Part shown: positions 12,075-23,440 of the stretch, in pieces
Position numbering within the stretch: the first letter of the stretch is position 1
Layout of the letters: every line of letters begins with the position of its first letter
Assembly: GCA_021186555.1 (NCBI GenBank)
Contig: JAJKFL010000042.1
Span: 12,640,781-12,704,780, forward strand
Length of the DNA stretch: 64,000 bases
Origin: Reticulitermes speratus
Lineage: Eukaryota; Arthropoda; Insecta; Blattodea; Rhinotermitidae
Reading direction: 5' to 3'
Translations under genes and position numbers: made by a program
The notes under the pieces: generated by a model
The model's input: only the letters and a program-made list of their open reading frames with translations
Told to the model about the DNA's origin: nothing
The model's database searches: none

Positions 12075-12373
12075 GGAGCCTATAATAAATGGCATTTTAC
12101 TGCTGATACTCCGTCATATTTTGTGTCCTTTCATTTAACCCAATTAATCAAAGCAGCGGTCTGAATTCGTCACATTTTATTGCCACATTCTCTATATTTT
12201 GTGGGTTTTCAGTAAAAAAAATTGCAGCTTAGAATTATGACTTACGTGAAATCACATGAGTAGAATATCGCTGTGAAATATCTACCTTTCGTATATAGTC
12301 GTCGGTTTTTCAGTCCCTCCAGGCACTGCCTTCCACATTTCCTGTTCATTAGTCATCCTATTATTCGATACTA
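12075..12373. other. No recognisable feature
   Basis: AT-rich sequence without recognised repeats or frames. Confidence 0.5.
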
Positions 12374-12628
12374 GCCGATCCCAGTGGCCGCGCGGTCTAA
12401 GGCGTGGGTCTGCAGCCACTTGCTTCTGGCAGTGTGGGTTCGAATCCCGCCGGAGGCATGGATGCCTGTCTCTTATGATTGTTGTGTGTTGTCAGGTAGA
12501 GGTCTCTGCGACGGGCCGATCACTCGTCCAGAGAAGACCTACGAGTGTGGTGTGTCTGACTGTGATCGTGAAGCCTCGATAATGAGGAGGCCCTGGCCCA
12601 CTAGGGGCTGTTGCGTCACGAGAAAAAA
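12374..12628 (+). mobile_element. SINE-A copy 2, near full length
   Basis: Box A GTGGCCGCGCGGTCTAAGG and box B GGTTCGAATCCCG are intact. The body (GATTGTTGTGTGTTGTCAGG, AGAGGTCTCTGCGA, GAGGAGGCCCTGGCCC, GGGGCTGTTGCGTCA) runs to an A-rich end. The head has TCTGCAGCCACTTGCTTCTGG between the boxes, like the more conserved copies. The 88-codon frame across it is incidental. Confidence 0.88.
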
Positions 12629-13589
12629 TTATCCATACTATGTAGTCTGAGCTACTGGCAGCCTGAATAAACCATTAATAAAAGAAAACAAATACATTAA
12701 AGGAATAAGTGACGCTAAAATATAACTTTTTCATGAGATGTGTAGAATCGTGACTGAAGAACAGACACCAATTTCAGGATTATGCTGTAGAAATGCAGCT
12801 GCAGGATCAAGCTCTTGCCTGAAGAACATCACAACACGCATGATGGGTTATATATGGTGCAGGGAGCCAGATGGCTCCGTTAGACAAGGCCGTTCTCAAG
12901 GATCTTTTCAAGGGTGTGGGGTTGCTTGAGAGCATTTCTTAGAAGACGTTTATAACAGGGAGAGGTGAGCTTTCTGGCGAAGTTAATTGAGGCTCGAACA
13001 AAGAAACTAACAAGAAAACAATAAGTGGCACCAAATTTTAAACATGTGGTATGCAGGTTTTTTTTTTTGGAGACAATAAATTTAACGGAACATGAAATAA
13101 AGTTTTAGAGCGTCTCTTTGTAGTCGGAGATTTAATTGTGGTCAGCCCAATGTACTGGAGATTTCCATTATGTTACCTTGTACGTTTGTCCCCCCCTACC
13201 ACAACTACACCTTTCACACACTCCGCACTAACGCCTTGTGTTAGTAGCGTGTACCGCGGCTTGTGATACCAAACTAACCCTCCTCGTCGGTTTTACAGAA
13301 TATCTGTATTCAGAAATTATGAGTGTGATTGTATTTTAATCCATAAAAGTAGGAAATGTCGAATCAGCATTCTTTACGTTCATCTCTACCGGAATTGGCG
13401 CCATCGGGAAATTCCTTTCTAGAAAAGCTAATAGCTGCACAAGCTGGTTAATAAGTCCCTTTCAATTTTGCTAATAGCACTGAATCTTGAGCCAGTTGAG
13501 TTCAGTACATGTTATCTTTCATCTGATATTATAACTCTTGTACGTTTAATTATCCCAAGTGGTCATCTTCACAAATAGTTCGTGCAACA
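12629..13589. other. No recognisable feature
   Basis: The frame at 12738-12929 has no motif. It contains a short T run near 13051, otherwise nothing is recognised. Confidence 0.5.
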
Positions 13590-13659
13590 GACTGAATATA
13601 CAGTGTTTATTCCAACAAATTGCACAATAAATATAATAATACTTGTCATTCATTATGTC

Positions 13660-13702
13660 CCTCCTACATGTTTCGGCCTCTACAAGGCCATCATCAGGGA
13701 GG
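13660..13702 (-). ncRNA. Hammerhead-like ribozyme motif, best-preserved copy
   Basis: Minus strand, in order: helix I CCUCC; core CUGAUGA; one extra U; helix II GGCC, loop UUGUAGA, GGCC; core GAAA; minimal helix III C-AU-G; UA at the expected cleavage site; helix I partner GGAGG. All invariant core positions of a type I hammerhead are present. The deviation is the U between A9 and helix II. Minimal type I hammerheads are known in Penelope-like elements and retrozymes. Cleavage activity is inference. Confidence 0.55.
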
Positions 13703-13884
13703 TTGTATAAAAAGGAATACAAATACAGAATATTCTGTCAAAGATGGCGTGTGCAGGGTTAAAATACAATATTATCAACTAAAATTGCTAACTGATAATA
13801 TTGCTAACGGACACTATTGTATTTTAACTCTACACACGCACATCTTCTACATAATTTTCTGTATTTGTATTCCTTTGAATACAA

Positions 13885-13927
13885 CCTCCATGATGATGGC
13901 CTTGTAGAGGCCGAAACGTGTAGCAGG
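13885..13927 (+). ncRNA. Hammerhead-like motif, right-arm copy, decayed
   Basis: Same order as the left-arm copy but on the plus strand: CCUCC, then AUGAUGA (C3 changed to A), GGCC hairpin, GAAA, CGUG, UA, then GCAGG with one helix I mismatch. The C3 change should abolish catalysis. Confidence 0.5.
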
Positions 13928-13997
13928 GACACCATGAATGAAAAGTGACTATTTATTATTGATTGTGAAACTTGTTAGGTTAAATACTGCATATAGT

Positions 13998-14394
13998 CAT
14001 ATTCCGTTACGTTGTTCGGCGAAAACTTTTAGGCACGGCATTTCCTGCCTGCATATGCGTAATATACATCAGACCCAACCTTTCCTCATTTTGACATGTC
14101 TTATAGTACATAGCAAGAAAAGGTTTTGAAGATTCAGGTCTTCATTATGTAATTCATTCCAGCCTCTTGTACGACAGGGACTAAGAAGGGAACATTCACA
14201 GAGTTAGGAAAAAGGCGATGCGCATCAGTCAATGTCAGAACTTAATCCTGATCTTGTTTAGTCTTAAAAAAAAAAGATTAAATCTGACATACCTCAGTTT
14301 TAAATAGAATCAAGAATTGCTGAAGATAATAGATGTTTTGTAGTCAAGGACAAATATTTAGGTCTAAGCCCGTGAATAAAGGAGTTAAAATTAC
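13998..14394. other. No recognisable feature
   Basis: Nothing is recognised between the inverted-repeat element and the LINE tail. Confidence 0.5.
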
Positions 14395-14880
14395 AATATA
14401 TAAAACGATGGTAAAACCAGCTGTAGCTTGTGTGGAAGAGAAACATGGCCTATGACAGAGATGGATATTTAAAGGCTGAATACATGGGAGAGAAAAATAT
14501 TAAGGAGGATACAGAGATTAGTGGTAGAGCAAAGAATATGGAGAAAAAGAACTAATCAGGAACTGCAGGACCTATACAAAGATTTAAATAAAATAGAGTG
14601 CATTAAAAAGAAAAGATTTGAATGGATAGGACATATAGTAATAATGGGTCATGGAGGGGCACTTAAGAAAATATCTGAGAGTAAACCGGAGGGAAGAAGA
14701 AGGATGGGAAGATCTAGGTTGAGATGGTTGGAAGACGTGTCAGACGATCTACGAGAGATGAAGTTTAAAAGATGGCGACAGAAGGCAGTGGACAGAGAAG
14801 AATGGGCGTATGTAATTATGGAGGCCGAAGCTCTCAGAGGGCCGTAGGGCCAAGGAGTAAAGTAAGTAAGTAAGTAAGTT
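14395..14880 (+). mobile_element. LINE 3' end, RT tail family 2, with (TAAG)n tail
   Basis: Carries the last part of a non-LTR reverse-transcriptase ORF, open from 14521 to 14847 (108 codons). It includes RFEWIGHIVIM, a K-EGRRRMGRSRLRWLEDV block and a final W-QKAVDREEWA...EA-ALRGP before the stop. About 15 bases after the stop it ends in AGTAAGTAAGTAAGTAAGT, a typical short-repeat LINE tail. The catalytic part is absent. The upstream block from about 14405 reads KTMVKPAVACVE, matching the region before the tail in related elements, with stops. It is 5'-truncated. Confidence 0.78.
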
Positions 14881-15555
14881 GTAAGTAGCTCATTTTTCGA
14901 AAAAGCTTAGTTCTAAAGCGAACTCAATCTTCGAAGAATCTGTGAAATTAATTCTAACGCAGTTCAGCCTTCGAAAAGGCAGTGTAGTAACTAATTCGGT
15001 GTATCCCACTGGACGGCATGTGATAAAGCAAACAAAATTCCTCTTTACCTGTAATTACCGAGACGTAGCGGGTGGGTTTGCATAACGACATGAAGAATAC
15101 TTCCTACTTGCTACAGGATTCCCAGACTGCTGGAAGACAAAGCGACCGAGTGTATTGTTAATTTTCTGCCTTGAAGTATTTCGACCTCAAAGCTCACGGA
15201 CAGAAGGACCCCACCTTTGATGTTAACTGCTCCCACCTCTCATTAAGTCATTAGCCTCATCTTCCTGACAAAGGGTGTCCAACCAAATATGGTCGAATGT
15301 GTTGCAGTTACTCAACTAATTATGTAGGATTAAGAGAAACCGAAGGTTAGGATCGCAGACACAGAATTTGGCCACATGTCATCTTCTAAGTCATTTGAAT
15401 AGAGCTTATAGCAAGAAGCTGTAGAGACTCCTAAGATACGTTTAATAGAATCTTCTTTGTTTTATGACCTTCCAAATCCAAAACGCTACAGATCAAAATT
15501 CTGTAGGACCTACGAATTTATTTTTTACTTCTTCCGAGCTGCATGTTCAGGCCGT
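14881..15555. other. No recognisable feature
   Basis: No supported feature. Confidence 0.5.
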
Positions 15556-15700
15556 CACAGCTAATAACCTCGTCACTAGATGGAGGTGAGTGGTCAGCTT
15601 CACATCCCGGCCGCTTTATCTCCGGGGAAACAAGATGCGCTACCCTTTGAACAGGAGGCTGGGTAGGCCCCATATACATTCTAGGTACTTTGGGAAACAG
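15556..15700 (-). mobile_element. SINE-B-related fragment
   Basis: Minus-strand relative of SINE-B: CCTCGTCACTAGATGGAGGTG, GAGTGGTCAGCTTCAC, CCGGCCGCTTTAT, AACAGGAGGCTGGGTAGGCCCC. It lacks the tRNA-like head and belongs to the same diverged subfamily as 42340, 54092 and 58713. Confidence 0.6.
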
Positions 15701-16329
15701 GAAAAATAATAACAATAATACTTTGGCGTAAATATCGATGGTTTTAATCCTTATCTTCAGTTAGTGTACTTTAATTTTTTGCTAGTGTAAGTATTTTGTG
15801 TAATTTACTGACTCTGACAGACTCCATAACTGCACCAAATCCCGGTTTAGTTACAACGTATTACAATTATTTTTCTGAGTTATTTCTGAAGATTTTATCA
15901 CTAAACAACATTATTTTTGAGCTGAACATGCAATTCCCAGCACCTAATTTTCGTACGACAAATTTTTAGCACTTTTAGGCCGTAAATAACTTAATTATTA
16001 CAATTATAAAAGTAGATCCAAATATTTTTCAAATACATATCGTACAGTAAAAGCTTACGACACTTAACACGTCCTCCTTCAAGTAGTGTAAAGACAGATT
16101 AATATAAGAAGCGGTGCTGCTATCATATCGACAAATGTTGACACTATAGTAACAGCTGAAGAATGCCTTCCATTGCCTTTCGATGCTGTTGTTTTTGGTG
16201 CTACTATATTTTATTTCCGTGGAAATAACAGACAAAAAAAAACCGACAAACAAACAATGGCCTGCTTTTACTAATTATGTACTGATACTGACTCCAACTG
16301 GTCTTTCGTACGACTGCGCTTTTCCTGTC
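15701..16329. other. No recognisable feature
   Basis: AT-rich sequence. The minus frame at 16029-16253 has no motif. Confidence 0.5.
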
Positions 16330-16620
16330 GCGTTACCATGAGCAACTGTAGAGCAAGCAAAGTTGTCCTACCTTTTAGTAGCCGTTGGAGGCTGCTGTTC
16401 GTTGAAGGAATGGCGACGCCTGTCTCGGTCTTTGCGACGCCTCAGTCCTTTTCCCTCGCTGTGGTAGGCCGTGTGAGAACGGTCCAGAGCCGGGGAAGGT
16501 TTCGTGGCGGCGGCTGGTCGCAGTTCTCGCAGCCACCTGGTGAGCGTCCCCGTACCCGAATCCTGCCCGTCACAGCGGGCGCTGCAATGACGAAAATGCT
16601 TAATCGAATATAATAAAATT
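16330..16620. other. CpG-rich island, possible first exon or promoter
   Basis: A sharply bounded GC- and CpG-dense block in AT-rich surroundings. It stays open on both strands (16338-16613 plus, 91 codons; 16368-16634 minus, 88 codons). On the plus strand an ATG at 16338 leads to an Arg/Gly-rich stretch, and a splice-donor-like G/GTGAGC lies at 16539-16545. No domain is recognisable. It could be an unmethylated promoter or first exon, or a GC-rich repeat not otherwise seen in this window. Confidence 0.35.
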
Positions 16621-17740
16621 ATTTTCAATACCAAAACTTTTAGCGCTCTAACAGAACCCTTCGCTGGACATTACCCTCAACCAGCTACATCAATTCTCTA
16701 CCCACAAAACGTAATGCTCTGAGACACATTTTAATTTTATCTCCCATCTTCTTCTCGGTCCTACAAGGTGTCATTTTCCAAGAAGTTCCTTCACAAATAT
16801 TCTGTATTAATTTCTTCTTTCTCCATTCTTACAACATAATTTAGCAAACGTAACCTCTTACATTCGACATATCAGTCTCGTAAATACAAGTTAATTATTA
16901 TTATAATACCGTAAAAATTATCTCTATAGATTTCATTAAAACTATAAACGTGAAACGTACGTTAATATGTGCAATACATGCCGAAATATTTTGCACTTAG
17001 CGTCTGGCAGAACTTTTGTCTAATAATCAAAATGCTTTGTCTGTTAACAGGCAAATGCAATCTTCGTTATGAAGGAAAAAAAACATAAAAGTATTAAAGA
17101 TCGGATTACAAGGGCCAGACTGCAAGTGGTGAGGCGCAGGATTGGCAACATTTTGACAGAACTGGACTAGGGATAGACAGAACTTCCGTGTTGCGAAAGA
17201 AGTCCACTTACAGCACCTGCAAAGCGAAACTGCCTATATCAGACTGGAAGCTTAAAAGGCGACTAACGTAACAAAATCTTCTCAGACGAATAGATCTGAT
17301 CCGTCTATCTGATGATGAAGACAGAGCAGTTCACGGAAACTTCAGTCTTAATTTGTATTTGACGCGGCTGGTCACCTGGAAATAATTTACTAAACTATGA
17401 GATGCAGTATTAAGCTATAGGCTAAAGTTGCAAAATCTTGCCTTTCATAAAACGACAGCTATAACTTGTTTTGTATCCGTAAGTGTATAATTACAGTGTA
17501 CAGTAATGAAATGATGGGTTCTGCGACAGTCGCGTTTCGTAAAACCACTAATTTATTTATGAGGACCATAAATCCAACACGTAGTGACAGGTGAGGGCAG
17601 AGGATGTAAACCACAGCTTGCGGGTTTGCAACTCCGTGGAATGGAAATCATGACGACTTCCACGACTGGATTTAAAAATCAAGGGCAGACCAAAGAATCG
17701 CTCCCACAAGCATTTCATTTCAAGACTATAAATAAATATA
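16621..17740. other. No recognisable feature
   Basis: No repeat or coding signal recognised. Confidence 0.5.
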
Positions 17741-17748
17741 ACATAGCA

Positions 17749-17912
17749 CAGGGGTGCACAGATCCAGGGGGCCAGGACGCCTGGTCGACTAGATTTTGTA
17801 AAGTGGCGCCTAATATTTGTGGGTCCTCAGTATGGAACTTACTTCATTTCACTTACGTGCGGCTAGAATTTTGATGTGAAGCCTAGATTTTTTAAAACTT
17901 TGTGCATCCCTC
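17749..17912 (+). mobile_element. hAT-like MITE with 8-bp TSD
   Basis: A 164-bp element with terminal inverted repeats CAGGGGTGCACA and GAGGGATGCACA (10 of 12 identical), flanked by a perfect 8-bp duplication ACATAGCA at 17741-17748 and 17913-17920. An 8-bp target site and CAGGGGTGC-type ends are typical of the hAT superfamily. It has no coding capacity, so it would be non-autonomous. A diverged copy lies at 2399-2565. Confidence 0.75.
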
Positions 17913-17920
17913 ACATAGCA

Positions 17921-18809
17921 TAAGAAAAAATCTGAGCTTTGAGGTTCATATGGTGGTGAAAAATTATATTTGATTATGTCTACACGGCGTCATGAACCAG
18001 AAGACCGTGAATGTAAATATAAATTATTCTTTTTCTGAACAAGAGCACACTGATTGTCACGGAGCTCAGGTAACATTGCTTACGTCCCTGCACGAGTCTA
18101 CATCAATATAGAGAAAAACTAGAGGCAGAAAGATATGAACAGTCATTGAAACGAGGCGCAATAGATTTTAATCGTTGGGATTAGCGGGGTATTAACCCTG
18201 TCTTGTTCTGATCGGACTCTGTCAATTAATCTTCAAATTACAAAAAGAAAGAAAGAAATAAAGGGAAAGGAATTATAACAACAACAACACAAAGAAAAAG
18301 AAACAAAGAAAGAATTAAAGGCAGTAAGAAAAAATAGGGGATAATTAAATGGTTCTTGAATTTTCAACACGAAAGCTTCCCTTCATACTTCATTCTGAAG
18401 CACTCAAACTACTCTACAGACTTAAATATTAACGTGGCTTCTATGCTTAGGTCTTTCTAGTGGTGCCTTCCTCTGTGTTTGCCTAAAAGGACTTTGTATG
18501 ATATTGTATTACATATTCCGCCCAGCTCATCTATGCTGAATTTAGGTAGGGACATCCCGTTGTACGAGTAATACGTAACACAACGTAAACATATTAATAT
18601 CTGCATCTCCTAAAGAATCGTATGCAATTAAAACAAGTCGATATTCATCATGTTAGATGGAGGAGCCAATTTTTTACATAAATATGCTCCTAATAGGCAT
18701 TTAGAGAAGCACTACATCTTTCAAACATATTCATATACTTTATTATATATTTTTAATACAATACAAACATATCGTTCATTGTTTTGGCTAAAAGGAATCC
18801 AAGATATAA
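17921..18809. other. No gene seen; purine-rich stretch
   Basis: 18240-18320 is rich in GAAA and AAAGAAA units. Nothing else is recognised. Confidence 0.5.
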
Positions 18810-18822
18810 ATTTAATATCTAA

Positions 18823-19077
18823 TTTTTTTTATGGTACAACAGCCCTTAGTGGGCCAGGGCTTCTCATTATCAAGGCTTTACTATCACACTCAGACACACC
18901 ACACTCGGTAGCACTCCTCTAGACGAGTGATCAGCACGACGCACAGACCTCTACCTAACAACACACAACACTCACAAGAGACAGGCTTCCATGCCCCCGG
19001 CGAGATTCGAACCTACAATCCCAGCAAGCAAGTGGCCGCAAACCCACATCTTAGACCGCGCGGCCACTGGGATCGGC
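18823..19077 (-). mobile_element. SINE-A copy 3, full length with TSD
   Basis: Minus-strand copy. A T run at the left is the A tail, and the head with box B (complement GATTCGAACC) and box A (complement GACCGCGCGGCCACTGG) is at the right. It is flanked by a 13-bp duplication ATTTAATATCTAA (18810-18822) and ATTTAACATCTAA (19078-19090), one mismatch. Confidence 0.9.
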
Positions 19078-19184
19078 ATTTAACATCTAATAGATTGTAC
19101 ATTTGTGATCTCAAGTACTTCTATCTAACACCTTTTTAATGAAAGCATTTTTTCCCCTTAAATATTTTATAAATGGATGCCAGA

Positions 19185-19265
19185 TGATCGATTTTACATG
19201 CCGAAACATGCAGCACATGTTTTGTTAATAAACTATGATAAGCTGTGATCGACGGTGTCTCTTCT
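19185..19265 (+). mobile_element. Hammerhead-like relic, divergent subfamily
   Basis: GATGATCG...GCCGAAACATGCAG followed by TTAATAAAC and AAGCTGTGATCGACGG. The tail aligns with those near 9760 and 34550. The core is degraded (no CUGANGA). Confidence 0.4.
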
Positions 19266-19519
19266 GTTTACTTCATCTATGTTGATTTAATCACATTCGG
19301 TAAAGAGTACACAATTTAAGCTTGTAATACTCAATTCACAGCAGCCGTTTGTTTCTTCATTTTTTAGAATGTAAGGTGCAAGGGGAATAGTGGAGACAGG
19401 ATCGGGCGTCGATTGTTTTAAATACTATTAATAATTAATTTAAGGAAGCCTCATAAGTGTGGCACTCGCTTTAGGCATATAAGAAACTGTGGCCAAATTT
19501 CGACGCTGACACAGAGCTG
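19266..19519. other. No recognisable feature
   Basis: Short AT-rich spacer, nothing recognised. Confidence 0.45.
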
Positions 19520-19830
19520 GATGGACGTAACATAGAAGAAATAACAGGAGGTTTTAGAAAATTTAATCATGAGGAGCATTATTTTCTAATATTATTAATT
19601 AGTTAATTAATTAACAAAAAGAGTGGGATGGGCGGGGAATGTAGCATGTATGGATCAGATAAGAAACGAGTAAAAAACTTTGGCAGGAAAGTCAGAAGGA
19701 AAGAGAGTGCTTGATAGACATATGAGTGATGGTAGGAAAATGTCTTAAAGAAAGAGGATGTAGGACTCTAGCCTGAATTACCTGAGACAGGATATGAACT
19801 AATGGCTAGCTCATATAAACACGTTAACAC
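19520..19830 (+). mobile_element. LINE 3' end (RT tail family 1), heavily decayed
   Basis: Plus-strand reading includes EEITGGFRKFNHEEHY, then SGMGGECSMYGSD and FGRKVRRKE, which align with the GEWR-LHNEELYDLYS, RMRWAGHVARMG and VLVGKPEGKR blocks of the family. It has several stops and a TTAATTAATTAGTTAATT expansion inside. Confidence 0.6.
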
Positions 19831-20815
19831 GCTTCGGTTTCCATAAAAGACGGTTAATATATTGACAACCTGAGCGACTATCAGCTTATGATATTTTCAG
19901 CTGCCTGGAGTTAGTTATGAAGACCGTAAAGATAGGGTTTTATTTTTCAAATAATCTGAGATACAGGATATCAAAAACTTCGACTGAGACCAGAGTTCTC
20001 GCAGCAGTGGATTATGAGTTTCTTGAAACACTCGCAGATATAAACAGCAGAATTCCAGATTTTTTTTTTTATTCAGATAGCAATCGTCTCAAAACTGGTT
20101 TGCTGTGGCACACCTCTCATGTTTCACTGACCATCATAATCTGTCACGTGACGGTAAAATATTTTACTTCGTGGTGAGTTTTACGGAGCTACAAGTGCGA
20201 ACAACTTGGTTAAAATGGACCATAGGATTCTAAAGTTATTGCCCACAAGACATGGTTGAATGTAAAGTGCTTTATTTCTAGCTCATTTCATGTAAATTAA
20301 CTCGGGTTTACCACCGTCTTACGTACCTCTGCCCTGTCACTGTTGTTGTATGCTTGTTGTCTACAAACTACAAACTCACATACTTGTACTGTTATTGCTC
20401 TGAGAACGCTACGTACAGACGTGGAACAAAAGCTCTAAATTTACCTCGATGCACGTTACTGTCTTCCAACACTCGAGAATCACGCAAAAGAATCGTGTGG
20501 GAGGACAGGATCCTTTAGAATTTTGTTTTTGCTTCCTTGATGATTAAATCAGGTGGATACGAAGAGCGAGGTATGGAACAGACAAAAATGCACAGCAAAG
20601 TTAGCGTGGAAAAATTGAAGGAAAGAGTCTACTTCGAAGACGTAGTCGTAAATTACAACAAAATGTTAAAATGGAATTAAAAAAAAAAGAAAACGAGGGC
20701 GTGGCCTGCATTAGTGATATTAATCAGAAGATTCATATCTTCCGGACTGTAAGACAATGCAGTTTCGGGATATGTAGAATGTTTGGTATAAACATGTCTG
20801 TATCTTCAGGGTAGT
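19831..20815. other. No recognisable feature
   Basis: The frame at 19917-20177 has no motif. No repeats recognised. Confidence 0.5.
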
Positions 20816-21370
20816 ACAGTATGTCCTACTCTTAAGATGTCAGCAGGACGCTTCTTCGAAACGTTGGTACCATCTATCAAATTATACGCCGTCACATTCC
20901 AAAAGATATTAACATTATTTATCCATTCATCGAGTGAAAATTTCAAAACACACAGGTATTTATCTGGTTCAAGATACGGACCTCTGACGGGGTTTTGTGA
21001 AAACAGTAAGAGTCTTTGGGTTCTATAGAAAGTGAGCAATTTCTTGACCAGTTAAAGAACATGCTGTGGTCCACGTACACACACATGTGACAAAAGAGAG
21101 GGGATAAAAGCGCTATGAAGTTTATAGAATTATGAACTTGGTTATTCTAATAGGTCACAGCTGTGCGTATATCGAAAAGCTTATCATAAATCTCGTACCT
21201 AGTCGAAGAACATGCAATTACTGATTTTATACCGTCAAGGTTCTTCAGTCTATACTTATTTCGGGAATCGGCTATATTGCCGACCTTTCTCAGGAACAAG
21301 CAGCCGGATCCTGATGTATAAGGAATTATGTTCTTCCGAAACGTCGGCAACATAGTCTACTTCCACATAG
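20816..21370 (+). repeat. Two weakly related GAAACGT-type fragments
   Basis: 20820-20880 (CAGCAGGACGCTTCTTCGAAACGTTGG) and 21290-21365 (CAGCCGGATCCTGATG...TTCTTCCGAAACGTCGG) share an order of CCTGA/TCC, a GC-rich hairpin-like piece and CCGAAACGT. They may be fragments of another family with ends similar to repeat H. Weak. Confidence 0.25.
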
Positions 21371-22905
21371 TGTCAACAACAACAAAAATACAGGACAGAA
21401 ATCAACCGATACGTAACAAATATCCCTGCCAGGACCGTGACAGTGAAAACATAAAACAGGATATATAAATTTAAGACAAACCTTACCAACGTTGAAAAAA
21501 GTTGCTAATACTAACACATTTTCGGAAAAATCAACGGCAGAAGGAAGTTACGTTCCAATCTGGCACCCTAACAACGGAAAATCGCCCAGCTTAAACATTA
21601 CTATATTAAAAAACTATATAAATCCTGAAATGAAATTTTACTACATTTCTATAAAATAAAGTCCCTACCTAAACTTTTACGGGTGTGTGGATTCTAGTGT
21701 TGATGTTGACTCAAGAACAAATGAGATTTGCGGGCTTTTACGGCAGCGAATATTTAAGCTTGATGCTCTGATATTGTTTAGTCTAGTACGTGTCGTTAAG
21801 AGAAAAGCACAATTCAGAGCAATGAGAAACCAAACGGCAGAAAGGCCGTTCGCAAATTTGTCGTAGGACATAGAATGTTGGATCATCATACTATACAAAG
21901 TAATAGAGCAAAACCAGAAATAGCACACAGCCTACTGCTAATAAAATAAAGGTCATAAGTAAAAAGAAATAACTAGAAAATTTGAAAAGATAAAAAAAAC
22001 CAAATTTTTAATGGTTTGTGTTAAGACGTCAGTATTTTGGTGCCCAGTGGTAAAAAGGATTGGTGAAGATGAATTTGGTAGAGGGCGGTGGTTGTCTGAC
22101 AGAAGTACTGACTCGACACTTCACAGAAGAACTGAGAAAAACAATGAAAAACAACATTCAGAATAGCCGATATTTCGGCTTCAATTCGAAGCCAGGACAT
22201 CCCGAATACAAAGTCAGACGGTAAAAAGCTACCAAGGACGTCTGAAAAATAAAAGTGGAACAGATTTAGACCTTTCAATTGATACAAGACAAGAGTTCAA
22301 ACTATTAGGTTGCTTCTGTTTACATAATAAAACAGAGAAGGCCGACAAATAGTGTATGTGGCACAGTGGCGCTGTGTTACAGGTGGACGTGTTTAAAGAA
22401 AAGCAAGTCTAAAATTGTTGTGATAAAATTGCTGAAGTCTTAGTGACATTTTAGTATCCTCAATCTCCAGGGTCGATTTGATCGCTCCCTGTTGTAATGG
22501 AGATTAAAATTTGAAATATTACAGACGGCGAGTTTGCCCCGCCTGACATGTTATATTTCATGGGTACCAGAAAACAAGCTTTCGTATTGTAGAGTCAATC
22601 CTTCACTAATATGCTAGGCAAATTTACCATTTTTTCGCCTGGTGTCCTTATTGAAATAAACTGTACAAATCTGATACAATGATCGGTCAGAAATCCGTAA
22701 AGATTGGCTAGCAGTATTCAGGCACATGGGACAGAAATACACCGGATAGAGCATACTCGTTTGAGATGCTTGTTATTACATTTAATTTATGAGGACAACA
22801 ACTCAATACATCTAAGCAGTTTTTAAAGATCTATTAATACTTTAAACTTATACTGAAATGAGATAATCTTAGAGGTCGCAAGAGAAAATACTCCTTTTCC
22901 AAAAT
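21371..22905. other. No recognisable feature
   Basis: Minus frames at 21677-21928 and 22021-22287 show no recognisable domain. Confidence 0.5.
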
Positions 22906-22908
22906 GCT

Positions 22909-22943
22909 TGTTTTTTTTTTTTTTGAGCGAGAGAGAGAGAGAG
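22909..22943. repeat. T run plus (GA)n
   Basis: A T run of about 14 bases followed by GAGCGAGAGAGAGAGAGAG. Confidence 0.9.
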
Positions 22944-23440
22944 CTGAAGGAGTGATTTAAAAAGTTTGACAACGAATACCGATTTTTAATCGACTTCCAC
23001 AAACAATGAATTATCTGTCAAAAAGCTGTTAATTGAGTAAAGATAAACATTTTATATAAGCGATCCTTAATATTACTCTCAGGAGTGGAATTCGCATAGT
23101 TACTGTGCATTAATAACAAGTTATTTTAAAAGAAAGGAAAATTTTGAAACTCGAAATTTTTCCCGGCAGAGAGCCCTATGGTTCAGGGTTATTCACCTCT
23201 TCCTACACTGCCTGATTTGAGATCGGCTATAAAGAAAACAGGCCGATTCAGTCAGCTTGTTGGCGCCTTCAAATGCTGATGAATCTGACAGCTCTAGGCT
23301 TATCTCCGTGGATCATGGAGTTGTTAGTTGTCTTCAGATTTCGGATGGAGAAGTTGGCCACCAGATGAGGGTAGCTGCAAATGTGTTGAACAGCCACTCA
23401 TAGGCAGCCGACAAGGAGTGGTCCTCGAGCAGGGTTTGGT
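22944..23440. other. No recognisable feature
   Basis: Nothing recognised before the G run at 23441. Confidence 0.5.

Larger units (their letters stand above)
13602..13985. mobile_element. Hammerhead inverted-repeat element 1
   Basis: A 384-bp near-palindrome. The left arm (from GTGTTTATTCCAACAAATTG) and the right arm (ending ACAAGTTTCACAATC when read on the opposite strand) match over roughly 180 bases and meet around 13790. Each arm carries a hammerhead-like motif directed outward. Imperfect direct repeats ACTGAATATACA (13591-13602) and ACTGCATATAGT (13986-13997) flank it and may be an old target duplication. No protein-coding capacity is seen, so mobilisation would need another element. 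Confidence 0.65.

Noticed and set aside
16368..16634. Arg-rich minus-strand frame as a small basic protein
   Set aside because: The composition follows from CpG-rich DNA. The plus strand is equally open, and there is no motif.
21290..21365. CCTGATG...CCGAAACGTCGG as another hammerhead
   Set aside because: Spacing between the CUGANGA-like and GAAA parts allows no helix II pairing, and there is no CAUG-UA segment after GAAA.
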